DNA from: Vitellaria paradoxa
Taxonomy: Eukaryota; Streptophyta; Magnoliopsida; Ericales; Sapotaceae
Length of the DNA stretch: 64,000 nucleotides
Reading direction: 5' to 3'
Assembly: GCA_019916065.1 (NCBI GenBank)
Contig: CM034233.1
Span: forward strand, 7,942,516-8,006,515
A model generated the notes under the pieces. It made no database searches and had not been told where the DNA came from. It saw only the letters and a list, made by a program, of their open reading frames with translations. This document shows positions 13,401-23,816 of the stretch, in pieces (the stretch's first letter is position 1; every line of letters begins with the position of its first letter). Both the position numbers and the translations under genes were made by a program.

Positions 13401-13897
13401 AGCGTTTGGAGTGCCAAAAAATAATAAAAAACGTGATTTGAGTAAAATTTTAGCGTTTGGCGTTTGACCACTAAATTACATTTTTTAGAGATGAATAGTA
13501 TAACTTTTGAATTTTTGCATTAAAAAGTTTGAGAGAGAAACCGTTGGAATGGTTTTTTGAGTCAATTCCAATGGATTTATGTCAGATTTTTTTGAAAGAT
13601 ATTGAATTTTTTGACTACTGTGTAGAACGTTGAGAGAGAAATTGTTGAAATAGATTTTTGGGTCCGTTCTAACGGATTTATGTCAAATTTGTTGAGATTT
13701 ATTAAAAAGTTATTAGAATTTGTGAAAAAGTTATTGAGATTTATAAAAAAGATATTGTAATTTATAAAAATTTATTACGATTTTTAGATAAATATAAAGA
13801 TTTATAGAGATTTTACGAAGTATGAAGTGAGTAGAATGTATTATAAAGTTTTAGAGATTTTTAAAGATTTGTTTTGGTTTTAGCAAATCGAATGCGG
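13401..13897 (+). repeat. ~497-bp AT-rich repeat, first member of an inverted pair
   Basis: It begins agcgtttgga at 13401. Inside are repeated modules such as gagagaaaccgttggaat and gagagaaattgttgaaat, and a series of ttattgagatttataaa-like steps. The block at 17062-17550 is the same sequence inverted and diverged. No coding capacity is seen; it is most likely a MITE or other non-autonomous DNA transposon. Confidence 0.65.
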
Positions 13898-14844
13898 CCA
13901 AAGTTTCTAACACTAGATTGTGATACCAATTCTTGAAAGTATACACGTCCAATATAACGTCCTACTGCCAAACGCATAGGAGTTTCGTGCTTTGTCAAAT
14001 TTGATCGAGTCTTAATGCCAAGTTTGATGCACCAACTTGATGCTACTTCGAACTCACGGCCCAACTTTAATTCTGATGTCCAAACTTGAGTATATTTTAA
14101 CAATTTTCTTCCTGTCTACTTAAACCATCTTCATTACACCACTTGGTACCTAGGCCTTGATACTCCTCATATAGTTTATAAAATTCAACAGACACCAACA
14201 GGACAATAGCATAAGATAATGACGATAACACTAAGCTCAAGATAAGAATTAATATACAATGAATATTATAAAATTATATGAAATGATGCAATGATAAGTG
14301 TTCATTATTCATTTCATTTTATATTTCAAGTTAAACTCGAGCGAGCTATTGATCAAATGAATCTCAAATTAAACTCAATTGATCTCAAGTGAGTATAAAA
14401 CTAAATCAAACTCGAACAAATTTCAACTATATATCGCAGTTCATCTTAAAACCCAATCTATCTGTATTCAACTATTCACCCATAACATATTTATTTATTA
14501 TTTTTTTTTCACAAAATGGCAAGATTAGAACCTTAACGTTTATGAGAGATTTTGGGCTGGTCATACACTCAAATCGAGGTTTGATATTTTTGGGCTGAAC
14601 TTCACACTCCAGCGTACTCACTGGAAAAATTTTTGTTTTTATTAAATATATATATATATATATATATATATTACTTTCTTCATTTATTGATAAAGGAAAA
14701 GAAAATAAAGATGCTTAATTAATCTAATCTTTATTTCAGTTTTCTTCCAAGAGGATAATCAGCTTGCTATAACTGTTCTATGCGTGTGTGCACGCGTAGA
14801 CGATAGCTTTCACAGGAAGGAAATTAATCGATCCATCTCTTAGA

Positions 14845-15049
14845 CTTCGTTTGGAAATTAAAGAAGAAAAATAGGAAACCAAAAAAAAAGGACAAATTGG
14901 AGGAAAAGTATGGGAAAGTAGAGAGAAAAACTATTATATTTTTTTAGTAAATTAATTAATTTATCTCAAAACCGAATAACCAATCAAGGGGGGTAAGAAA
15001 ATTTTATTCTCTCTTTTTCACTTTTTCTTCTATGTAAACCAAACAAAGC
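14845..15049. mobile_element. MITE-like element with imperfect terminal inverted repeats
   Basis: The left end cttcgtttgga and the reverse complement of the right end, ctttgtttggt, match closely over about 205 bp of non-coding sequence. No clear target duplication was found, so the class is open. Confidence 0.4.
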
Positions 15050-15336
15050 ACTATGTTGATATTTGATATTGCCTTTTGCCTCATACCTACCATCTTTTAC
15101 AACTACAATTTGGAAGTAGCTTTCAAATCTATGTTGTTTATTTTTTATGGTTTCCCAGCCTTTGTTGTGGTTAAGTTTTTTAATCCAAAGTTGCTTTGGG
15201 TGGGCTAGCTTAATTCTTCTAGTAATTAAAAGAAAATGCTGTTATATATGCTAAAAAAAACTAAAAAGTGTAATTAAAATGAAAAAAATCAGGAAATTTA
15301 ACAATTGGTTTAAAAATCAAAATAATATATGTGATT

Positions 15337-15487
15337 AGGGATGACATTAATACTTAAGATATATGTTGAATCTATCTTACCATTACCTACACTCATTTAT
15401 AATTTTTCTCTAGGGATGACATTAATACTTAACATATATGTTGAATATATCTTACCATTACCCATACTCATTTATAATTTTTTTCCC
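15337..15487. repeat. Two-copy tandem duplication, period 75 bp
   Basis: Copies begin at 15337 and 15412 with agggatgacattaatactta and end in actcatttataattttt. They differ at only a few positions, so the duplication is recent. Confidence 0.88.
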
Positions 15488-15790
15488 CATATCCTATCTA
15501 TATGTACGTACCTATATAAATATGAAAGAAGATATTCATACGTTATTCATATGCATTAAGATATCTTTTATTTGAATTGTCATTGAATTTTGATGATGAA
15601 CTAATTATGTTTATATTATGTTTGAGTTTTATTTTTATTGTTTTGAATGTCCATATATATATGTAATCTATTATAATATGATTGAGAAAAATATTTAAAA
15701 ATTTAGCAAATAAATGGATAAATAGGAGCCAGCTACTCATATCTATTAGAATGTAACTCATATATACCCCTGTCTATTATGTTTGTGAGT

Positions 15791-16086
15791 AAGGTATACC
15801 CTATTTACGCCCCTTCGGGGGTGGTCGAGCGGGAGTTCGGGAGCGCCTAAGGGCCTGGGCCGCATGCGGTTCCAGGTTCGACTCTCCTTCAGGAGGGTGG
15901 GTTACCACTTTGGCGGGCTTCTAACAGCTCCCCTCGATCGAGCCGGTCAACCAGGGCTTGCCTAAACTGATTTACCACCTCGTGGGCCATTGCCGGCTTG
16001 GTCCACGGGGTGGGCTTCACCCAGTGCGCACCTTCGGATAGCGGCTGCGAGCTTCTTCCCGACTCACAGAAGGTATACCCTATTTA
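15791..16086 (+). mobile_element. GC-rich tRNA-derived SINE (~262 bp) with perfect 17-bp target duplications
   Basis: Identical 17-bp repeats aaggtataccctattta stand at 15791-15807 and 16070-16086. Between them is a GC-rich body in an AT-rich setting. It has a consensus A box (TGGTCGAGCGG, 15822-15832) and B box (GGTTCGACTCT, 15875-15885) spaced as in a tRNA gene, followed by about 180 bp of unrelated sequence. The duplications show target-primed insertion, and their identity suggests a young copy. There is no A or T tail; the body ends ...gactcacag. It is not a tRNA gene, because the flanks of the boxes do not fold into a cloverleaf with paired acceptor ends. Confidence 0.85.
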
Positions 16087-16359
16087 TTTATAGTAGGTAG
16101 AGCATGTGCATATTAATTTGATACGAATAAAATTGCATCTTTATTTGTGACATCTCTATAAGTTTATTACCTTAAAAAAATTAAAATACTAAAACACTAT
16201 TTTATTGCACTAATTCAATTGTTATGTCATTCTGCTAAATTTTTTTTATAAAATTCTTTAGTAGAATAGTATTTTTTTATTAAAATGATGTGGCGAGTGG
16301 AGGTGATAATGATATAATTAAAATACATTTTCATAAATGAGGTAATTGTTTAAAAATGG

Positions 16360-16704
16360 CAAGCCTATAATAATTTTAGGGGGTTAACTTAACTGGTAAA
16401 ATCTTAGTTTACTTCTTAGAACTCATTAGTTCGAGTTTTTTTAGGATCACTGGAGGATTTATCCGATTGTTAACTTTAGGACCCAAAGATTAGTTGGGTG
16501 ACTAGTTCAAGTTTTCTCAAGACCACTGGAAAATTTACCCAGTCGTTAATTTCAGGATCCAGATATTAGTTGGGTCACTAGTTTAAGTTTTCTTAAGACC
16601 ATTTGAGAGTTTATCTAATTAAGATGCACGCAAATTAGGAATATGTTGGTCCAGACACTTTGAGTTAAAAAAAAAAAGAAAAATGAGACAAGCCTACAAA
16701 TTTT
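16360..16704 (+). mobile_element. tRNA-derived SINE (family 1) carrying an internal 76-bp tandem array
   Basis: The body (about 16378-16688) starts with an A box (TAACTTAACTGG), has a B-box-like GTTCGAGTT, and ends in an A tail near 16666. It is flanked by imperfect direct repeats starting caagccta at 16360 and 16689. After the head, a 76-bp segment recurs: its anchors agttcgag, agttcaag and agtttaag begin at 16428, 16504 and 16580, an exact 76-bp period. The family copy at 11157-11378 has only one such segment. Confidence 0.82.
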
Positions 16705-17061
16705 CACGTTATAATTTGTAATTTTATGATTATATATATAGCAATATTACCCAACGAGGGAGTACCCCTGAAATATTTAGCATGATCTCCTTAATTGATA
16801 ATCATAAAAGTAAAAACACACAGCTTAATTAGGCTCGATACTCGTTTGAGTAACCAAGGGAGTGGTCAAAAGAGAATGTCATTGACGGGTTAATATCATT
16901 TGCAAAGTAGCAAGATCTGAATGATCATTAGTTGTGAATAGAAATAAAGAGAGAGGCCCGAATTAGGGCAGCTAAGGGTAAACTCCATAGTAATAATAAG
17001 AGTACAGAAAAAAATAAAAAAATAATAAGAGTACAGAAGCCTATGATGTATGACAATTAGC

Positions 17062-17550
17062 AGCGTTTGTTTTGTTAATAACCAACAAAAATATTTAAAA
17101 ATTTTTAAAATACTTTAACACATTTTAGCTATCTCGTATTTTATGAAATCTCTATAAATTTCTATATATATTTATATATTTTAACAAATTTTTATAAACC
17201 TCAGTATCTTTTTTCACAAACTCTAATAATTTTTCATTAAATTCTAACACATAAATCCTTGGGAATTGATCGAAAAAATCGTTCCCACAGTTTCTCTTTC
17301 CAACTTTTTATTGTAAAGGTCAAAAAATTCAACAACTTTAAAAAAAAAAAAATTCTGATATAAATTCGTGGAAGCAAACCCAAAAAATCGTTTCCACGGT
17401 TTATCTCTTTAACTTTTTATCGCAAAAGTTTAAAAGTTATATTATTTATATCCAAAAAAAATATGATTTGGATCAGAAACATCAAATACTAAAAATTATC
17501 CCTAATCATATATATATATATATATATATATATTTTACTATCCAAACGCT
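17062..17550 (-). repeat. ~489-bp AT-rich repeat, second member of the inverted pair
   Basis: It ends tccaaacgct at 17541-17550, the exact reverse complement of the start of the 13401 copy. Internal modules (gttcccacagtttctcttt, gtttccacggtttatctctt) are the inverted counterparts of those in that copy. A (TA)n run interrupts its right end near 17512-17532. Confidence 0.65.
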
Positions 17551-20395
17551 ATCTAAGTCTCATTTCCTTTCCCGGGGAGCATGTGTGGGTAAAAAAAAAA
17601 TGCAAGAGAAAGCAAATTATGGTGCTCAAACAACTATTTTGAGTAGCTAATTCCTGCAAGGCTAGAGACAATTGGCTGCCTCACTCACAATATTTCAGGA
17701 ATATTTATCATCCCAGCAGCAAAACCTAAGCTGTGTTTGATAGGAAGGATTATTAATCTATTTCAGATTTTTAATTCCTCAAAATGGGAAATATATCATC
17801 CCATCGTGATCGAATTTACTTTTAATCAAAATTTAAAGGTTTAAATTATTTTTTCTCACATATTTGTCAAATCAAATTTTTTATCTCATTTTATATCTCA
17901 CCAATTAAATACTAAAAAAAAAAATAATTCATACTATATTTAATTTTATACATTATCTTATGATGTTATTTATTTCTTATTATTTAATTTCTCTAATTAA
18001 ATATAAACGGAAAGATTTAAATACATATGTATACATACAAGCATTCGGCTTGTTTGATAATGGAGAGGCGGTCCCTGTCAATGCATCTCCTTTTTCTGGT
18101 GGTCGCGCACTCCAGGACAAGGGCCAAGGCAATCAGTGAGGGGGAATTGGGCCTTTTTGCGTTACAACAAACACCTCTAATTAACCAAGAAGGCAGGCAG
18201 GCAGGCAATAGCTTTGTTGTGTGGTCCCTATTCGGTGTCCATTGAGACTACTACACACTCGCCATTTATTTGAGAACTTTTTGTGTACGAAGATAAGCCC
18301 CACTTTATTTGTTTGTCCAACTTTAGTTTCAGCTCTTACTAATTGAGAATGCTTCATATGGGACTAGAATGATTTGGGGGTTTCTTAATTTATAATTGTC
18401 TTAACCTGCTACAATAATGGTTTGTAAGTTTTATTAATATAAGATGATCATCATATCTAGGATCTTTTAGTATATGTGTATATATAAGTAATTGGCTGTC
18501 TAATTTCTTCACCAAAAGACACTTGCCCACCCACTTTTAAGGAGTTCCATAATTGAAACATTTCCTTTAGCACTTATGATGGGTGTTGTTTGTTTATTTA
18601 TTGAATTGATTAAACTGTACCCTACCTCTCTCCAAATTAAGCACGCTCCCCAGATTCACCGTTGCGCTTTCTTTTCTATTTTCTTGGTATAATAGGAGAT
18701 GTTGGCTCGGTTTGATGGCACCAAAAGCCACCAAAACTCACAAATTTTAACTAATTTTTGTATTTTTTTTCAATTAAATTTGTTTACATATCACTTTTAT
18801 GTCACATCTTTCTATTTTTATTATACTTTTTAATTAATTTTTTGTCAACTAAACACTCTCGCTATATTACATGCACAATGATACGCACAAATGAAGAAGA
18901 GAATATATGTCCTCCATTGTGCAAGATTATAAGTACCGGAAAAAATTAAAGTAATTAAATATTAATTAAAAAAATGTAGATTTGATCATGCTTGACAGCA
19001 AAAATGTCAAATAAAATGGTAAATTAGGTGGTCGTATCTATTAATAAATTGTGTTACATTGAACTCGTAAATTTAATTACATTCATTAGTAAGTTTAATT
19101 ACGGTTATTAATAAAGATAAAATTTGATATGTGAGTTCATATTACAATTTTTACACAAAAATTGCTATTACTGCATCTCTTTTAACAATTTTACGTAAAA
19201 ATTATTTACTTTTTTTTATTTAACAGTATATGTTATACTGCGTATCAATTTAAATAATTAAAATTTATTTTAGTACAATACTCAAAACTACTGTACCATA
19301 CACATTCCCGGCAAACGGTTCCGAGAGAGAAGTTCGAATTATATTCACATTTATCTGAAACAAGCACTTTTCAAACTGAATGATATATCGATCCAAAAAA
19401 TCACTTGTGGCTGCTTAGAACTAAAGGCACTTGATTCTTTTTGTTAATTGAAATTTTTTGGTTGCAAAGAGCATTGGTTAATTTCTAAAAAAAAAAATAA
19501 TAATAATTATGCATGCGTGTAGTTGCTTAATTACAGCATCAGCGCTAAAGTGAGAACTAATATATATATCTACTCTATGATGTAAATTGATTTTCTTTAA
19601 TTTGTAGGCTGCTAAAATATTAAATTAATTAAGCTTAATTTACTTGGAGACAAGGTGTACGTGTTTAATTGAAACTATACAAACATATATATTCTTAACA
19701 ACCATTCCACTCAAAAGATGCAACGATCACATGCAATTATTATACATGCATGAGTGAAACCTCTATTTTTTTTAATTTGTTTATTTTTTAAATCTTTCAT
19801 TATTTGGTACATATACAAATGAAAAGTATATATGTACTAATTTATTAGTTATATATTGTCATTATAAATATCATTTACATAATCAGATTAAAAGGTCTGT
19901 AAAAATTATTGCACAAATAATATATCAAAATTAAATTCTTAATATATAATGTACATAAATTTATATATATATATATAATAAAATATATCTTTTAATTTGA
20001 CATTTGCTCAAGTCATCACTAAGTTTCGCTACGTCATCACTTATTATACATCTATATAATAAAGACCCATTTGGTTGGCCAAATTTTGGTCAAAAAGTAC
20101 AATAAAAATGAAAAGATATGACATAAAGGTGATGAATATTAAATTTTAATTGGAAGAAAGTACAAAAAGTAGTTAAAAATTGGTGAGTTTTGATAAATTT
20201 TTGTAGACCAATTAAGGCCTAAAACATATCATTTGAATTTGAAATTGTAAAATTATACAAATTATATTTTACTTATATTATCTATTATTATTAAATTTTT
20301 AAAAATTTTATTAAAAAATAAACATTTAAATTAACATTTCAATTTTAATGTACTTAAAAACTTAAATTTCAAATACATACACTTTTACACTATAT

Positions 20396-20665
20396 GTCAT
20401 TTATATAATAAGGAAGTTTGAAATTTTGAATTTCAGATATTTTCAACTATTGAATTTGTTAAATAATCAGGATTATTTATCTTTTTCTCTCACTCTTTCC
20501 ATATTTTTAAATATTTTTTTATATAAAAGATGTCATTTATATAATAATGAAATTTAAAATTTTAAATTTAAGATATTTTCAACTGTTGAATTTATTAAAT
20601 AGTCAAGATTATTTTTCTTTTTTTCTCACTCTTTTCATATTTTTTAATACTTTTAATATAAAAAT
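20396..20665. repeat. Two-copy tandem duplication, period 136 bp
   Basis: Copies begin at 20396 and 20532 with gtcatttatataataa and share agatattttcaact and ttttctcactctttt. A related tctatataataaag lies at about 20050. That looks like a Helitron 5' end, but no 3' terminus with a hairpin and CTRR was recognised, so only the tandem repeat is claimed. Confidence 0.7.
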
Positions 20666-21044
20666 TTTAAATTAATATTTTAAAAAATGAGATAATATTT
20701 ATAATAAATAATAAAATTTTATATCTTAATCTCTTTTGATTAATAATTTTTATTTTTATAGGTTATATTTACACTTTTTTTATATAAATTTACTTTATAA
20801 ATTTAAATTTGAGTAATTTATACGTTAAATTATATTTCTGTAACTTTAGGCACAGGTAATTACTAATATATATATATATATATATATATGATGAAATTGA
20901 AAGGGGATGTATAATGAAGGGTAAAAAAAGGAACATTCTCTTTTCTCCTACCATTATCTCTCTCTCTGCTTGTTTAACTATTGTCTGATTGAGAAATCAG
21001 TCACCAGTTCTCATGAAGGTTTGGAAACGCTAAGCACAACGATC

Positions 21045-21095
21045 AACATATGCGCGCGCGTGCGCGCACACAGAGAGAGAGAGAGAGAGAGAGAG
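21045..21095. repeat. Compound GC/GA microsatellite upstream of the BELL gene
   Basis: A run of alternating GC and CA (gcgcgcgtgcgcgcacac) continues directly into (GA)n. It lies in the promoter or far 5' leader of the BELL gene. GA repeats can bind plant BPC factors, but no function is shown here. Confidence 0.75.
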
Positions 21096-21245
21096 GTTTC
21101 TATCCCATATTCCCATAGAGAAAACGATATTTCTGACTTCTGCAGCTCCTATATCACAGGTACATGATCAACAAAGTCACAGAATAGGGGGAAAATGAAA
21201 TTGAAAGGAGGAAAATAAGTGCAACTCTCAAAGACTCAATTCATG

Positions 21246-21258
21246 CTATATATATATC
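21246..21258 (+). promoter_or_regulatory. Candidate TATA element of the BELL gene
   Basis: A TATATATAT stretch lies about 230 bp before the first ATG, in a sequence that falls off into a pyrimidine-rich leader. TA runs are common in this window, so the assignment rests only on position. Confidence 0.35.
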
Positions 21259-21478
21259 GTCTATTACACTTTTCCGTTTTCTTCCCTCAAAAAAATTAAT
21301 GCTAGTATTCGATCACCTGCTTTTGTTTGTTTAAATCTATTATTTTCTTGTTTTTCACTCCTGTCTTCCTATTTTATTTCTTTAGAATCTTAACTTGATC
21401 GATGTGATCAAGAAAAAGACAGCATAGAACCTATCAATCCGTACGAAGCCTAGCTAATTCCATCAATTAATTCTACAT

Positions 21479-22415
21479 ATGTCGACCCAAAATACCTTCA
21501 GTTTCCCGAAACACATAGGAAGACTACTGCAAGTGCTTGAGCCAGTATCAGAAGAGGAGGTATCTGGTGAGCTGCTGCTGTATGAAGCCGGTGGGACGCT
21601 CTTGAACAACCAGATCCCATCAAATTATGGATATTGGTCTCAGAAGCACCAACCCGAGGGTGGTGTTTTGGGAGAAGAGAAGCATTTAAACTAAGATCAT
21701 CATCATCATCATCAACTTTTGAACATCAATGGACAGCACTTAGCAAATTCCATACAGCTTTCGACCATAAATTCTCATGCCAATGCATTTTCTTCCACTA
21801 TTATTTCGCCTACCTCTGCGCATATGTTACTCTCTAACCCATCAAGTTCTCACGTTCGAGGGTTTCATTCGAGAATCCCAGTGGTTTTGGAGAGTCAAGG
21901 GCTTTCTTTGTCACTGTCTTCTTCGTTGCAAAACTTAGAAACCACAAAATTGGAGGAATTAAGAGAGGAAAATGATGGAATGTTCTTTACTAATCAAGGA
22001 GGATCAGTAGGGGATTCTTTAAATCCTCGTGGATCGAATAATTTGGGGAGGTCTGATGATCATCGACATCCATTGCATGAAGAAGGCACAGTACTACTTG
22101 GTCATGGTCATGGTCATGGTCAAGTTCAAGTTGGGTTTGGAATTGGGACATCTTTGGAGACGGTGAACGTTTTAAGGAATTCGAAGTATTTTAAGGCTGC
22201 CCAAGAATTGTTGGAACAGCTTTGTCCGGTTGGAAGAGTACAATTCCAGGACCACAGACTTAAGGAGCATCACATAAACCCTAATTCCAGCACAGTATAT
22301 AGTTCTGCCGTTGGTTCTTCCTCCTTAAAGGAAAACCCACCTTTGTCAGCTGCTGATGAGAAGGAGTACCAAAGGAGGAAGGTCAAGTTGCTATCCATGC
22401 TTGATGAGGCATGTA

Positions 22416-22456
<41 letters not shown>

Positions 22457-23782
22457 AATGCACAAAACTGACGGGCAAATGATTCCGGCCGAGTTAATTT
22501 GGTTGAAGTTTTTTGTCTTTCTAGCAACTCCTAATTTGATTTAAGCTAGAAATTGATCTTCATATCTCTGAGGGTGTTTTTATATTTTTAGATATTCTTC
22601 AAGTGATTATAAGAGCCACTGTTCTGATGATCAGACTAAGAAAATTACCAGTTTCTTCACTAGTTGATCTACTTGGGACAATTTCTTTACCATCTTGGCT
22701 TCACAAAATATATATATATATATATAGTACACATGATTTGTTCTGTCATATTGAAACATACCAACCCAAACCAACTGCCTAAACATGTAACTGAGTAATT
22801 AAATTATTGCCAAAAGATTCCAACAACAATAGTTTCCATGGAGTTGCTAGGTTCTCTTTTTTTGTCTTTTAGTTCTTTTTTTTATTTTTTAATTTTCCTG
22901 TATTTTATGGTTACAGTAGCTAGGTGCTCGGTTTGCTTCCCAATGGGTTTATCTTGGGTTCTTGTATGTCAATCAAACGACAAGTACATATACTTTCTGA
23001 TAAACTAATTATAAAAAGAACATGCACACTTCTACTTTTCATGAAAATCAAGATTAATGAATGAATACACATGATGTTTTTTTTTTTTTTTTAATCTCTA
23101 TTTCTTAATTTGATCTCCGGCCGTGAATTCCTGAAAATATATAATATGGGTTAATTTATCAGGAAACTAACTAGGGGTTTGGTCCATATATGCCACAATC
23201 CAAGAAAATAAAATACTACCTTCCCGCAGAAAAGGAAGATAGAATTGAAGTTTGTGCATTTTGTTTGGTTGTTTAATTACATCTCTCTAGATCAGTAACT
23301 AAAAACAAACACTAGAACCAGATTAAAAATTTGGTTCTATTTCTTCCTGATTGTTAATTTACTGTGAGCACAGGTGGACACAAGATATAGGAATTACTGT
23401 GAAAATATGCAAGCAATGGTAGACTGGTTTGATTCAGTGATGGGTTTTGGAGCTGCGATGACATACACATGTCTGGGGAGGAAGGCTATTTCACAGCATT
23501 TCCGACGCACAAAGGACGCAATAGTAGCACAATTGAAGCTCACTTGCGAGCTACTTGGTGAAAAAGATGTTGTACTCACGGGCAAATCTGGATTGACTAA
23601 AGGAGAGACACCCAGACTTCGGTTGGTTGAGCAAAGCTTGAGGCAGCAAAAAGCCCTTCACTATATGGGAATGACCGGATTGGAACCATGGAGACCCCAG
23701 AGAAGTTTGCCCGAGCGTTCTGTTAACACATTGAGAGCCTGGCTTTTTGAACATTTCCTTCATCCGTATACACACTCACTCA

Positions 23783-23816
<34 letters not shown>

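Larger units (their letters stand above)
9301..21200. other. Gene-free AT-rich intergenic region
   Basis: About 12 kb between the divergent DA1-type and BELL genes contains no reading frame resembling a known protein. It is dominated by A/T runs, (TA)n microsatellites (for example near 9995, 14648, 17510, 20868) and small mobile elements, listed separately. Stretches not listed (roughly 9.6-11.1, 11.4-12.8, 13.9-14.8, 17.6-20.0 kb) show nothing identifiable beyond AT-rich DNA. The block near 18030-18250 is noticeably less AT-rich but I could not classify it. Confidence 0.7.

Noticed and set aside
15822..15890. Possible tRNA gene (good A and B boxes)
   Set aside because: No paired acceptor stem or clear anticodon arm, and the 17-bp flanking duplications enclose a 262-bp unit, so it is a SINE head.
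20040..20700. Helitron
   Set aside because: A TCTATATAATAAAG-like start is present but no 3' hairpin with CTRR could be identified, and TATATAATA is common in this AT-rich stretch.
22409..22414. Conventional GT donor at 22413 for BELL exon 1
   Set aside because: It would add four bases to exon 1 and put exon 2 out of frame from the conserved VDTRY start, so the GC donor at 22409 fits better.
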